A DNA stretch of 64,000 bases from Crocinitomicaceae bacterium. Lineage in GTDB: Bacteria; Bacteroidota; Bacteroidia; Flavobacteriales_D; Crocinitomicaceae. Shown here piece after piece: positions 33,151-43,701 of the stretch. Made by a program: the position numbers and the translations under genes. The notes beneath the pieces were generated by a model. It worked only from the letters and a program-made list of their open reading frames with translations. It was not told the DNA's origin and ran no database searches. The DNA lies in NCBI GenBank assembly GCA_021325675.1, contig JAJTCM010000004.1, forward strand, positions 66,794-130,793, in the 5' to 3' direction. Each line of letters begins with the position of its first letter. Positions within the stretch are counted from its first letter, which is position 1.

Positions 33151-35220
33151 TTAGTTCTGATCCAGTTTGCGCACCATCGTTAAAATCGTTGCAATTCCCA
33201 CCAAAGGCTCATCGGTATCATCCAGCATTTCAACCAGCCATTTCACAATTCCACGCTGAATTTTTGTACGTGGATCATCTTCTTTTACCGTAACATCGGT
33301 ATCCATTTTTTCTTTGCAGGTAAAACGGATATGAATGTTTGCACCGGCATATACCGGCTTGGTAAAACGCAGTTCATCGATTCCATAGTTCAGTAAAACC
33401 GGGTTGATCTCATAGCTGTCAACAAACAATCCGGCTGAAATACTCATGATCAGATAACCGTGTGCTACCTGCTGCTCAAACATGGTACCTTCAAAATTCG
33501 TTTCGCGCTTGTGGGCATAGAAATTATCACCGCTCAAAGCTGCAAACTGATCAATGTCTTCCGGTGTAATCAAACGGCTTTCTGTAATCAGTTGATCTCC
33601 CACGTTTAATTCTTCAAAGTGCTTTTTGAACGGGTGCACAGGAGATAAGTTCCCTTTGGCCCCTACCTGGAATTGCTGTGTAATTTGCGTAATCGTCGTC
33701 GGGTGGCCTTGAATAGCTGTACGCTGCATGTAGTGCAATACCCCGCGTTTACCGCCCATTTCTTCGCCGCCACCTGCTCTTCCCGGCCCACCGTGGGTCA
33801 GTAAAGGCATTGGTGAGCCGTGGCCTGTGCTTTCTTTCGCGCAATCCTTGTTTAAGACAAGAATTCTTCCGTGCATGCTGGCTGCGCCGACTACGTATTC
33901 CATCGCTTCCTTGTCATTTGGGGTGACGATGGAAGATACGAGCGATCCTTTGCCCAGTCGCGCCAGCTGAATGGCGTCGTCAATTTCTTTGTAAGGCATT
34001 AATGTTGATACCGGCCCGAAAGCTTCAATATCGTGCACGTCCGTTTTATTGAAAGGGTCGTTGTTTAAAAACAAAATAGGGGAGAAGAAAGCCCCTTTTT
34101 CAGAGTCGCCGCCCGTGATTTCCACGCGGTCAACGTCGCCATATACGATTTGCTGGCTTTGGGAAAGCCTGTTTACACTTTCGCGAACACGGTCAACCTG
34201 CATGCGGCTTGCCAGGGCTCCCATGCGTACGCCTTCCATTGCCGGGTCGCCGATTTTAGTCGAGGCTAAACGTGCCGACAAAGCTTTCTGAACATCTTCG
34301 ATGAGGTTTTCCGGAACGAAGATCCTGCGCACGGCAGTACATTTTTGCCCGGCCTTGATGGTGATTTCCTTCGCCGTTTCCTTAATAAAAAGGTCAAATT
34401 CTTCTGTTCCCGGGGTAGCGTATTTGCCTAAAATGGTTGCGTTGAGGGAATCCGCTTCCAGGTTGAAAGAAACACTGCGGTCAGCGATTTGCGGCAGGGC
34501 TTTCAGAAGCTTCCCGGTGTGGGCGCTCCCCGTAAAAGTAACCGTATCTTCCATATCGACGTGATCGAGGATACCGCGGCCTAAACCACACACGAGCTGC
34601 AAGCTTCCTTCCGGCAGGATTTTGGAATCAACAATATCTTTCACCATTTTTTCGGTAAGGAAACAGGTATATTCGGATGGTTTCACGATGGCCGGAACTC
34701 CCGCCATGAGGTTCACCGCAATTTTTTCGAGCATTCCCCAGATCGGGAAGTTGAACGCATTGATATGGATCGCAACTCCCTGCTTCGGAACCATGATGTG
34801 ATGACCGATGAACGTTCCGTTTTTGGAAAGCGGCGCTGCTGTTCCGTCCACATAATAAGGTAAGTCCGGAAACTGGCGGCGCAAGCTTGCATTTGCAAAG
34901 AGGTTGCCGATCCCGCCCTCGATATCGATCCATGAATCAACGCGGGTTGCACCGGTGAGCGCGCTCAGCTGGTAATACGATTCTTTTTTCTCCATCAAAT
35001 GCAGGGCGAGCGCTTTAAGCATGCGTCCTCTTTCCTGGAAAGTCATTTTGCGGAGCTTTTCACCCCCGTTTTTTCTCCCGTAAGCCAGGATGCCTTCATA
35101 GTCCAGCCCAGCGCTGGAAGTGTTCCCGATGATATCGCCGTTGATGGCATTGTATAAATTGGTTTCTACCCCTTCACCGGCCACCCACTGGCCCTGAACG
35201 TAGTTTTTTACTTGGATCAT
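33151..35220 (-). CDS. paaZ: Bifunctional aldehyde dehydrogenase/enoyl-CoA hydratase PaaZ
   Basis: Aerobic phenylacetate pathway enzyme that opens the oxepin-CoA ring and oxidises the aldehyde. The 689 residues are an aldehyde dehydrogenase (about 1-520) with the NLEADSLNA glutamate motif and the active cysteine in AGQKCTAVRR. A MaoC-type hot-dog hydratase follows (about 545-685, with GDNFYAHKRE and EQQVAHGYLIMS). The start is the ATG at 35220 (MIQVKNYVQGQW). No other paa genes are in the window, so the rest of the pathway must be elsewhere, or the enzyme serves another aldehyde. Confidence 0.93.
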   Translation of the reverse strand: MIQVKNYVQGQWVAGEGVETNLYNAINGDIIGNTSSAGLDYEGILAYGRKNGGEKLRKMTFQERGRMLKALALHLMEKKESYYQLSALTGATRVDSWIDIEGGIGNLFANASLRRQFPDLPYYVDGTAAPLSKNGTFIGHHIMVPKQGVAIHINAFNFPIWGMLEKIAVNLMAGVPAIVKPSEYTCFLTEKMVKDIVDSKILPEGSLQLVCGLGRGILDHVDMEDTVTFTGSAHTGKLLKALPQIADRSVSFNLEADSLNATILGKYATPGTEEFDLFIKETAKEITIKAGQKCTAVRRIFVPENLIEDVQKALSARLASTKIGDPAMEGVRMGALASRMQVDRVRESVNRLSQSQQIVYGDVDRVEITGGDSEKGAFFSPILFLNNDPFNKTDVHDIEAFGPVSTLMPYKEIDDAIQLARLGKGSLVSSIVTPNDKEAMEYVVGAASMHGRILVLNKDCAKESTGHGSPMPLLTHGGPGRAGGGEEMGGKRGVLHYMQRTAIQGHPTTITQITQQFQVGAKGNLSPVHPFKKHFEELNVGDQLITESRLITPEDIDQFAALSGDNFYAHKRETNFEGTMFEQQVAHGYLIMSISAGLFVDSYEINPVLLNYGIDELRFTKPVYAGANIHIRFTCKEKMDTDVTVKEDDPRTKIQRGIVKWLVEMLDDTDEPLVGIATILTMVRKLDQN

Positions 35221-35620
35221 TGTGTTGAAATTTGGGTTAAAGTTACACAAGATTTCAGCGATTCATGAAATTATCAGGCTAAAATTTGGTAAAACGGCTG
35301 TTGATTTGAGTTTTTCCTTAAGCCCGGCAATTTTTACAGCATTCAACAAGCCGGTTAAACCGACCTGTTTTCAATAGCTAAGGCAGGGCGCTTAGTAGTT
35401 GTTGCAGCAGAACTCTGGAATGCCTTAATTGTGTTGGCATCTCGCTATTACGCAAATAAACAGGTGTTTATACGCTGATTCAATGGATATTGTGTCATAA
35501 GTCTATTACGTCCTCAACTAGAACTGTTTTGCTCATATTTGAGAAAAAAATCAAAAATTAATTTGGAAATAAAACTTGTTTAATAGAAATTTATAGTTCT
35601 AACTATTTAAATCATTAAGC
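35221..35620. other. 400-base intergenic region before the glycine-zipper gene
   Basis: Between divergent genes. It becomes AT-rich towards 35620, matching the next two genes. There are no open frames with coding character, no tRNA, and no convincing TAnnTTTG promoter for either gene. A few short inverted words (for example around 35331-35375, AAGCCGG and CCGGTT) are not distinctive. Confidence 0.5.
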
Positions 35621-36622
35621 ATGAAAAAGATTATTTTAGGAGCGGTTGTGATCACAACTTTGTTTTCACACGCTCAAGAAAGCCCAAGAATAGTAAAAGT
35701 ATTAGGCAGTTTCGATTTAGGAGCGAATGAAGTAACTACTTTGAAAGATATAAGCGAAGGCTGTACTTTCAAAACCTCTCCTCATGAAAAAGGTATTTTG
35801 TGCCAGGATGAAATCCTAAGCGCGGTCAAATTTGAAAATGCAGAAAAATTTGAAATTTTAAAACCGGATTTAAATTCAAAAATATACGCTTTTATTAATT
35901 GTTCTTCAAAGCTTACCATTGAAAATGTAGGAGAAATGCATAATTATTTAGTAAGGTCGGCTATAGAGGAATTAAAAAAATTTCCTGATCAAAATAAAGC
36001 CGTTGTAAAAGCTTCAAATCGGTTGTATGATGAAATATTGTATAATACAGACGTGACTCATTCTGAATTGTCGGTTTATCTCAATAAGATTGATTTGCCT
36101 CACATGTTAAAAAGTAATGAAGCCGAAAAGTTTCATCAAAAAATGAACGAAGAACTGGAAGAATCTCTAAAACTTTTAAAAAATGAATCCGACCAATTAG
36201 CTCAAATAATGACTCACATTGCTCTTGAGATAAAGGTTTCCAATCAGTCCGAGCTGGCGATTTTTGAGGGTTATATTGAAGCTCAAAGAACAAAGATTAA
36301 TTCAGGAGAAATTCCGTTGAGCGAGAATTTAAAAAATGTTGCTAATATTGTTTTTAATGTTGCCATTAGTTCGTCGAATTATTGGATTAATGAAGGGGAT
36401 GAGGATTGGAATGTTGATGTACATGCTATTCCGAAGGATGATATATACAAGATAATTCAGGCTGATTTGTGGGGTGCTCTCAGAGGAGCTGTTACTGGTG
36501 CAATTGGAGGTGCCTGGGCAGGAGGCATAGGGGCTTTACCAGGTGCATTAGTCGGAGCGTGTATAAATTCCTCTGTTAGTTCAATATACAAGGGAATAGT
36601 AATTTATATAAAATTAAACTAA
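35621..36622 (+). CDS. Exported protein with C-terminal glycine-zipper domain
   Basis: The 333 residues start with a signal peptide (KKIILGAVVITTLFSHAQ). A mostly helical, charged middle (about 100-270) has LNKIDLPHMLKS and a long Lys/Glu-rich stretch. The C-terminal 51 residues (283-333) contain G-x3-G and GG repeats: LRGAVTGAIGGAWAGG, then IGALPGALVGAC, and a hydrophobic end. This looks like the pore-forming part of class II bacteriocins or a glycine-zipper membrane insert. No family name can be given. The DNA is notably AT-rich. A small membrane protein gene follows one base after the stop. A toxin/immunity pair is an inference. Confidence 0.7.
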   Translation: MKKIILGAVVITTLFSHAQESPRIVKVLGSFDLGANEVTTLKDISEGCTFKTSPHEKGILCQDEILSAVKFENAEKFEILKPDLNSKIYAFINCSSKLTIENVGEMHNYLVRSAIEELKKFPDQNKAVVKASNRLYDEILYNTDVTHSELSVYLNKIDLPHMLKSNEAEKFHQKMNEELEESLKLLKNESDQLAQIMTHIALEIKVSNQSELAIFEGYIEAQRTKINSGEIPLSENLKNVANIVFNVAISSSNYWINEGDEDWNVDVHAIPKDDIYKIIQADLWGALRGAVTGAIGGAWAGGIGALPGALVGACINSSVSSIYKGIVIYIKLN

Positions 36623-36623
36623 A

Positions 36624-36833
36624 GTGAAAAAAATAATCTTAAACAGCTTGGGTTTTGGCGTTTTGACATTTTTGGGTATTTTGCTCGAAGAATTATTTAC
36701 GAATGATTATTGCATAAGCAAAACCGCCTTTTGGTTCCATGCCGTATTGGGGAGTGTTATAGGTATGTTGCTTTGGGGTGTTATTACTTATTGCCTCAGA
36801 AAAAATCATGCGAACAAGAACATGGAATCATAA
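36624..36833 (+). CDS. Small two-helix membrane protein, possible immunity partner
   Basis: The 69 residues start at a GTG (36624) one base after the stop of the glycine-zipper gene. Two hydrophobic helices (about 6-22, NSLGFGVLTFLGILLEEL, and about 38-60, FHAVLGSVIGMLLWGVITYC) are joined by a short loop with an acidic pair and a cysteine, and end in a basic tail (RKNHANKN). The size and topology fit bacteriocin immunity proteins, but nothing in the sequence proves it. The gene shares the AT-rich composition of its partner. Confidence 0.6.
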   Translation: MKKIILNSLGFGVLTFLGILLEELFTNDYCISKTAFWFHAVLGSVIGMLLWGVITYCLRKNHANKNMES

Positions 36834-37017
36834 AGTAAAGAATAGGCTAAAACCGCGAATTCGGATAGCTATCCGGGTTGCGTCTTCTGCAGGAACATGC
36901 CGGAAATCATCTGCGCAATCAACGAAATCTGTGGGACCACCAAAAGGTAGCAACAGAGTTAAATTTCCCTTTAAATCATCTTTTGCCCTATTTGTTTCAA
37001 ATTATGCTTCAATAAAG

Positions 37018-37048
37018 TTTGGCAATCAAAAATTTATAGCTACCTTTG
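37018..37048 (+). promoter_or_regulatory. atpDC promoter (TTTG-N19-TACCTTTG)
   Basis: TTTG at 37018-37021 and TACCTTTG at 37041-37048 are separated by 19 bases, an ideal Bacteroidota primary-sigma promoter. The leader to the atpD ATG at 37091 is about 38-40 bases. Confidence 0.8.
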
Positions 37049-37060
37049 CGCCCAAAATAG

Positions 37061-38596
<1,536 letters not shown>

Positions 38597-38608
38597 TCCC
38601 TGAGCAAA

Positions 38609-38896
38609 ATGCAATTAGAAGTTATCACACCTGAAACAAAAGTTTTTGCCGGAGACGTTGTTGCAGTTCAGTTACCGGGAATCGATGGTTCATTCCAGAT
38701 TTTGAATAACCACGCCCCGATTATTTCTGCTTTAACGAAAGGGTCGATCAAAGTTGACCTGGTTGAAAACTTCGAAGCTGACGAGAAAACAAGTAAGCAC
38801 ATTGAAGCCGGCTCCAACCCGAAAGTGATCAACATCACAATCAAAGGCGGAGTGGTAGAAATGCTGAATAATAAAATCATTGTCCTTGCTGAATAA
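38609..38896 (+). CDS. atpC: F-type ATP synthase subunit epsilon
   Basis: Regulatory subunit of the F1 central stalk. The 95 residues cover only the N-terminal beta-sandwich (MQLEVITPETKVFAGDV, GSFQILNNHAPIISAL, ending NNKIIVLAE). The C-terminal helical hairpin, which inhibits ATP hydrolysis in longer epsilon subunits, is missing. That short form is common in Bacteroidota. It lies 12 bases after atpD and is followed by a terminator. Confidence 0.96.
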   Translation: MQLEVITPETKVFAGDVVAVQLPGIDGSFQILNNHAPIISALTKGSIKVDLVENFEADEKTSKHIEAGSNPKVINITIKGGVVEMLNNKIIVLAE

Positions 38897-38915
38897 GCAG
38901 GATAAAAATCCTAAG

Positions 38916-38949
38916 AAAGAGGGAATTGGGCAACCGACTCCCTCTTTTT
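38916..38949 (+). terminator. Intrinsic terminator of atpDC
   Basis: Perfect nine-base stem AAAGAGGGA / TCCCTCTTT (38916-38924, 38939-38947) followed by T residues, 20 bases after the atpC stop. Confidence 0.9.
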
Positions 38950-38950
38950 G

Positions 38951-39067
38951 TTAATTGAGAATTTAGACCGCGTAGCAGCAACGGAGGCAATATAAAAATG
39001 AAGAATTAAATGTATGAACACTTTGCTAAATAATTCTCCATTCTTAATTCTTCACTCTTCATTCTAA
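38951..39067. repeat. Family B spacer repeat (GAAGAATTAA / TTAATTCTTC)
   Basis: Perfect arms at 39000-39009 and 39044-39053, with further words AATTGAGAATTTAGA at the left and CTCCATTCTTAATTC, CACTCTTCATTCTAATT at the right. Same vocabulary as 7681-7711 and 16705-16798. It fills the spacer between the atpDC terminator and uppS. Confidence 0.65.
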
Positions 39068-39100
39068 TTGTGTTAAGGTATGTTAACGGTGCTTTTTGTT

Positions 39101-39108
39101 TATCTTTG
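39101..39108 (+). promoter_or_regulatory. Candidate -7 element (TATCTTTG) for uppS-bamA
   Basis: TAnnTTTG match 49 bases before the chosen ATG of uppS. No TTTG is seen 19-20 bases upstream. Confidence 0.45.
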
Positions 39109-39157
39109 TTAACATATTTTTTCAAATATTTAGTTTAATCTTGTGACTTCAAATTCT

Positions 39158-39904
39158 ATGAGTGTTTTTTCCGATATCGACCTGACGAATGTTCCGAAGC
39201 ACATTGCTATCATCATGGATGGCAACGGGCGCTGGGCTAAAAAACAAGGGCAAATGCGTCTCCATGGGCACTCCGTTGGGGTGGAATCCGTGCGTGGCAC
39301 GCTCAAGGCCGCTCAGAAAATGGGGGTGAAATACCTTACCCTGTATGCTTTTTCAACCGAAAACTGGAACCGACCGAAAGAAGAAGTGGACGGACTGATG
39401 AAACTCCTGGTACAATCCATTTCCAACGAAGTAGAGGAGCTGAATGAAAGCGGCGTCCGCATGCTGAACATCGGCGACAATTCACAATTGCCTGTTGATG
39501 CGCAGGAAGAACTGGAGTCTGCGATGAAGCGCACGGAACACAATGATAATATCCACCTGGTTTTAGCGTTAAATTATAGCTCCCGCTGGGAAATTACCCG
39601 CGCTATGACAGAAATCGCCCAGGATGTAAAAGATAATAAACTGGATCCTTCGGCAATTAATGACGAAGTGGTTTCCTCTTACATGGCTACCGCAAAAAGC
39701 GGGATTCCCGACCCGGAGCTTTTGATCCGTACCAGCGGCGAATACCGGATCAGCAACTTCCTGCTCTGGCAGATTGCGTATACGGAATTCCATTTTACGG
39801 ATATCCTCTGGCCGGATTTCCGCGACGAAGACCTGTTTAAGGCCGTACTGGACTACCAGTCCCGTGAACGCCGCTTCGGTCAGATCACTGAACAATTAAA
39901 ATAA
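39158..39904 (+). CDS. uppS: Isoprenyl transferase (undecaprenyl diphosphate synthase)
   Basis: Makes the C55 carrier lipid for peptidoglycan and surface polysaccharides by cis-condensation of IPP. The 248 residues show the pyrophosphate motif IAIIMDGNGRWAKKQG near the N-terminus, LYAFSTENWNRP, and the C-terminal IRTSGEYRISNFLLWQIAYTEF. I chose the ATG at 39158 (MSVFSDIDL); a GTG at 39143 would add five residues. The gene ends four bases before bamA, so lipid-carrier synthesis and outer-membrane assembly are co-expressed. Confidence 0.96.
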   Translation: MSVFSDIDLTNVPKHIAIIMDGNGRWAKKQGQMRLHGHSVGVESVRGTLKAAQKMGVKYLTLYAFSTENWNRPKEEVDGLMKLLVQSISNEVEELNESGVRMLNIGDNSQLPVDAQEELESAMKRTEHNDNIHLVLALNYSSRWEITRAMTEIAQDVKDNKLDPSAINDEVVSSYMATAKSGIPDPELLIRTSGEYRISNFLLWQIAYTEFHFTDILWPDFRDEDLFKAVLDYQSRERRFGQITEQLK

Positions 39905-39908
39905 TACT

Positions 39909-42452
39909 ATGAACCCATTGAAAACGCTCCTGCTTACTTTCTTGTTTTCGCTGCCAATGATGGCACAAATTACAGATCTCAATTCAGGGCAGGATTATCC
40001 TTATAAAACGCCGCAGGAGTATGAAATCGGGCCGATCCGCGTGGTTGGGGCCGATAACTACGACCACCAGGCCATCAAGCTGATTTCCGGCTTGCGCCAG
40101 GGCCAGCGCATCATGATCCCGGGCGACAAAATCACCAAGGCGATCCGCAATTTATGGGCAGAAGGCATTTTCTCCGATGTGGAGATTGCTGTCGAAAAAG
40201 AAATCAACGGGGTTGTTTACCTGGTGATCTACCTCAAGCCAAGACCGAAATTATCGCGCTTCAAATTTGTAGGTGTTAACCGCCGTGAAGCAGATAAATT
40301 GCGGGAAGAAATCAGCTTATATTCAGGAAAAACGATTACAGAAAACCTGGTATTCAATACACAGAATAAAATTAAAGGCTATTACCGCGAAAAAGGATAT
40401 TACGGCGTTCAGATCGATATCAAAAGACAGGCCGACAGCTTAATGAATGATTCGGAGATGTTTACCATATACATCGAAAAAGGCCATAAAATTAAAATCG
40501 GTACGCTCGATATTGAAGGGAATAATTCCATCCCGACCTGGAAACTGCGCATGGCAATGAAAGACACCAAGCAAAAAGCTTTCTGGCGTTTTTTCAAGCG
40601 TTCCAAGTTTTCTACAACGGCTTACGAACGGGATAAAGTGGCTTTAATTGGAAAATTCAATTCCATTGGCTTGCGTGATGCAGCGATTACTTATGATACC
40701 GTTTACCAGGCAGACAGTAAAAACCTCACCATTATTATTAAGGTTGAAGAGGGGAACAAGTATTATTTCGGTGACATCGAATGGGTTGGGAATACCAAGT
40801 TCAGGACGGGTTACCTCGATACGGTGCTCGGGATCAAATACGGCGATGTATACAATAAGCCTTTGCTCGATCAGCGCCTGAACATGAGCCAGGACGGACG
40901 CGATATTTCTTCGCTGTACATGGACCGCGGTTACCTGTTTTTCCAGATCCAGGCAGTAGAACAAAATGTCAAAGACAACCATATTTCTTACCAGATGCGG
41001 ATTATCGAAGGGAAGGAAGCCCGCGTAAAACGCATCATCATCAAAGGAAACACGAAAACCAACGAGCACGTCATCCGCCGGGAAATCCGGACGAAACCGG
41101 GCGATTTGTTCAACAGGAACGATATTATCCGGACGCAGCGTGAGTTGGCGCAGCTCGGCTATTTTAACGATCAGGCTTTCCAGATCAACCCGCTGCCAAA
41201 CCCGCAGGACGGAACAGTGGATATTGAATACGTTGTTGAAGAAAAATCTTCCGACCAGATCGAGCTTTCGGGTGGTTACGGCGCCGGACGTGTGATCGGT
41301 ACGCTTGGGTTGACCTTCAATAATTTCTCCATTCAAAATACCTTTAATAAAGCAGCCTGGTCCCCGCTTCCTTCCGGTGACGGTCAGCGTTTGTCGCTGC
41401 GTGCGCAATCCAACGGACGTTACTACCAGGGTTATAACTTCTCTTTCACGGAACCGTGGATGGGCGGAAAAAAACCGAATTCCTTCTCCCTTTGGGTGAA
41501 CCACACGCAATTCTCGCAGAATGGTACTGTCCGTAAAAGCGACCTCAATTACCAGGGCATCGGGATTTCAGGTGTAGGTGTAGGTTTGGGCCGCCGGAAA
41601 AAAATTCCGGACGATTACTTCAGCGCATATTACGAGTTTGCTTACCAGTATTACGATGTACGTAACTCCGCGTCGATCTTCCCGGATTTCAGCAATGGTT
41701 ATTCCAATGATATCAGCTTCAAATACGTTTTGCAGCGTAACTCAGTCGATAACCCGATCTTTGCAAAAGAAGGTTCCAAGCTGGGGCTGACAATCAAAAG
41801 CTCGCTTCCGTATTCCCTGCTCGATAACGTAGACGATTACTCCACGATGAGCATCCAGGAAAAATACAAATACCTGGAGTATTATAAGATCAAGTTTACA
41901 GGTGAATGGTATTTGCCGTTAACACCGGACAAAAAGCTAATCCTGATGCCGCGCATTGGTCTCGGATTTATGGGGAATTTTTCTGCCAGCAAAGGCTTAT
42001 CGCCGTTTGAGCGTTTCTACCTTGGAGGTAACGGTCTGACCGGGATCAACCAGTTTGGCGGACGTGAGATCATCGCTTTGCGCGGTTATGACGACAATAC
42101 CTTGTCTTCCCGCAACGGTGACCCGCTGATTGCGAAATATACGCTCGAAATGCGCTACCCGATTTCCCTCAACCCGTCAGCAACTTTCTTTATGCTTGCT
42201 TTCGCGGAAGCAGGGAACACGTTTCCATCCGTAGCCAAATTCAACCCTTTCAATGTGAAGAAAGCCGCCGGTATCGGAATCCGGGTTTTCCTCCCGATGT
42301 TTGGTATGCTCGGACTGGATTACGGATGGGGCTTCGACTATCTTGATCCGCACTCCTCGGGCTACAAAGGTGCTTCAGATCAGTCGATTCAGCAGAAGGG
42401 CTACTTCGGTAAGCTAAACTTTACCATCGGTATGAACCTGGGTGAATTATAA
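39909..42452 (+). CDS. bamA: Outer membrane protein assembly factor BamA
   Basis: Central component of the BAM complex that inserts beta-barrel proteins. The 847 residues contain a signal peptide (LKTLLLTFLFSLPMMAQ) and five POTRA-type repeats (about 40-445, for example VEIAVEKEINGVVYLVIYLK, IKIGTLDIEGNNSIPTWKL, RIIIKGNTKTNEHVIRREI). The 16-strand barrel (about 460-847) ends in the expected C-terminal strand GKLNFTIGMNLGEL. The L6-loop-type VRGF motif appears as ALRGYDDN. It is followed by two OmpH/Skp chaperone genes, the usual arrangement in this phylum. Confidence 0.97.
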   Translation: MNPLKTLLLTFLFSLPMMAQITDLNSGQDYPYKTPQEYEIGPIRVVGADNYDHQAIKLISGLRQGQRIMIPGDKITKAIRNLWAEGIFSDVEIAVEKEINGVVYLVIYLKPRPKLSRFKFVGVNRREADKLREEISLYSGKTITENLVFNTQNKIKGYYREKGYYGVQIDIKRQADSLMNDSEMFTIYIEKGHKIKIGTLDIEGNNSIPTWKLRMAMKDTKQKAFWRFFKRSKFSTTAYERDKVALIGKFNSIGLRDAAITYDTVYQADSKNLTIIIKVEEGNKYYFGDIEWVGNTKFRTGYLDTVLGIKYGDVYNKPLLDQRLNMSQDGRDISSLYMDRGYLFFQIQAVEQNVKDNHISYQMRIIEGKEARVKRIIIKGNTKTNEHVIRREIRTKPGDLFNRNDIIRTQRELAQLGYFNDQAFQINPLPNPQDGTVDIEYVVEEKSSDQIELSGGYGAGRVIGTLGLTFNNFSIQNTFNKAAWSPLPSGDGQRLSLRAQSNGRYYQGYNFSFTEPWMGGKKPNSFSLWVNHTQFSQNGTVRKSDLNYQGIGISGVGVGLGRRKKIPDDYFSAYYEFAYQYYDVRNSASIFPDFSNGYSNDISFKYVLQRNSVDNPIFAKEGSKLGLTIKSSLPYSLLDNVDDYSTMSIQEKYKYLEYYKIKFTGEWYLPLTPDKKLILMPRIGLGFMGNFSASKGLSPFERFYLGGNGLTGINQFGGREIIALRGYDDNTLSSRNGDPLIAKYTLEMRYPISLNPSATFFMLAFAEAGNTFPSVAKFNPFNVKKAAGIGIRVFLPMFGMLGLDYGWGFDYLDPHSSGYKGASDQSIQQKGYFGKLNFTIGMNLGEL

Positions 42453-42464
42453 ACAATAAAGTCG

Positions 42465-42472
42465 TATATTTG
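42465..42472 (+). promoter_or_regulatory. Candidate -7 element (TATATTTG) for the first ompH gene
   Basis: TAnnTTTG match ending 23 bases before the ATG at 42496, within the short bamA-ompH spacer. It suggests that the chaperone gene can be expressed separately from bamA. Confidence 0.45.
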
Positions 42473-42495
42473 TCGTTTCTTGAACAAAAAAGAAT

Positions 42496-43014
42496 ATGAA
42501 ATCAGTACTTGCAGCTTTACTTTTGATTTTTGGCACAAGCTTTGCCAGTTACGCTCAGAAGTACGCGTATATCGATTCGGACTATATTCTGGAAAACGTT
42601 CCTGAGTATAAAGACGCCAAAGAGAAACTGGATAAACTGGCTGAACGCTGGACAAAGGAGATCGAGGACCGGTATACGGATTTGAAGAATAAAAAAGAAG
42701 CATTTGCCCGTGAGGAGGTGCTGCTTCCGGCTGAAGAAAAGAAAAAAAGATCGGAAGATATTGCACGGCTCGAAACGGAAGCTATGGAAATGCAAAAGCT
42801 GCGTTTCGGTGTGAGCGGGGATTACTTCCAGAAGCGCCAGGAGCTCATCAAGCCAATCCAGGACAATGTCTTCGAAGCTTTGCAGAAAGTTGCCTCCAAA
42901 AAAACGTATGCCTTCGTTTTTGACAAGGCTAACCAGAGCAACCTGATCTTTGCCGATAGCAAATTCGATATCAGCAACGAAGTGCTCAAAGAAATGGGTT
43001 ACACCACAAAATAG
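42496..43014 (+). CDS. OmpH/Skp family periplasmic chaperone (1)
   Basis: Periplasmic holdase for unfolded outer-membrane proteins on the way to BamA. The 172 residues start with a signal peptide (VLAALLLIFGTSFASYAQ), then YAYIDSDYILENVPEYKDA, a long charged coiled coil (about 40-120), and a beta end with VFDKANQSNLIFADSKFDIS. This is the Skp layout. It lies directly behind bamA and 100 bases before a paralogue. Confidence 0.93.
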   Translation: MKSVLAALLLIFGTSFASYAQKYAYIDSDYILENVPEYKDAKEKLDKLAERWTKEIEDRYTDLKNKKEAFAREEVLLPAEEKKKRSEDIARLETEAMEMQKLRFGVSGDYFQKRQELIKPIQDNVFEALQKVASKKTYAFVFDKANQSNLIFADSKFDISNEVLKEMGYTTK

Positions 43015-43114
43015 TAAAACACGGCCTTAAGCCAACTAATAACAAGCGTTAGCGCAGTATTTCAAAAGATTACGGTTGACGAAATTTAAATAACAAATAA
43101 AACACAACACAACA

Positions 43115-43633
43115 ATGAAAAAGTTACTGATTGTACTTATCGCAGTTTTCTCCATGGGTTCTCTGATGGCCCAGTCGAAAATCGCTCACGTTAACTCCCA
43201 AAAATTACTGGATACCATGCCTTCCCGCAAAGATGCCATGAAAACCCTGAAAGAGCTTGAAACCCTGGGATACAATGAATTGAAAGAAATGGAAGAGGAT
43301 TTACAGAAATCCTATTCAGCATATATGGCTGAACGCGATAAATTGTCGCCGATGAGCCAGCAGTACAAAGAAGAAGCTTTGCAGAAAAAGCAGTCGACTA
43401 TTCAAATGCGTGAGCAGGAAATCCAGCAGGAGCTTTCCCAAAAGGCAAACGCAATGAACGAGCCGATCCTGAAGCGTATGCAAAAAGCAGTTGATATCGT
43501 TTCTGAGCGTAAAAAGCTCAATTACGTGATCGACGAAAGCGTTACACTTTATTTCAAAGGCGGTATCGACATCACCAACGAAGTAATGGTTGAGCTCCTG
43601 AAGCTTGACGCTGAAGAAACAAAAAAACCGTAA
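43115..43633 (+). CDS. OmpH/Skp family periplasmic chaperone (2)
   Basis: Second Skp-like protein, also 172 residues, with signal peptide (LLIVLIAVFSMGSLMAQ), IAHVNSQKLLDTMPSRKDA, coiled-coil arms (about 45-125, EMEEDLQKSYSAYMAERDK) and LNYVIDESVTLYFKGGIDIT. It is clearly paralogous to its neighbour but well diverged, so the duplication is old. A strong terminator follows. Confidence 0.93.
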   Translation: MKKLLIVLIAVFSMGSLMAQSKIAHVNSQKLLDTMPSRKDAMKTLKELETLGYNELKEMEEDLQKSYSAYMAERDKLSPMSQQYKEEALQKKQSTIQMREQEIQQELSQKANAMNEPILKRMQKAVDIVSERKKLNYVIDESVTLYFKGGIDITNEVMVELLKLDAEETKKP

Positions 43634-43652
43634 GTTTACGATCTTAATATTT

Positions 43653-43685
43653 GAAACGCTCTGTCTGTTGGCAGGGCGTTTTTTT
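43653..43685 (+). terminator. Intrinsic terminator after the ompH pair
   Basis: AAACGC (43653-43658) pairs with GCGTTT (43675-43680), extended by CTG/CAG pairing, followed by a run of T to 43686. It lies 20 bases after the stop codon. Confidence 0.88.
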
Positions 43686-43701
43686 TGACCTGATTTTTTG
43701 A

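Noticed and set aside
40644-41510. 288-residue minus-strand frame inside bamA
   Set aside because: bamA is certain from its POTRA and barrel features; the antisense frame has no recognisable domain and no promoter.
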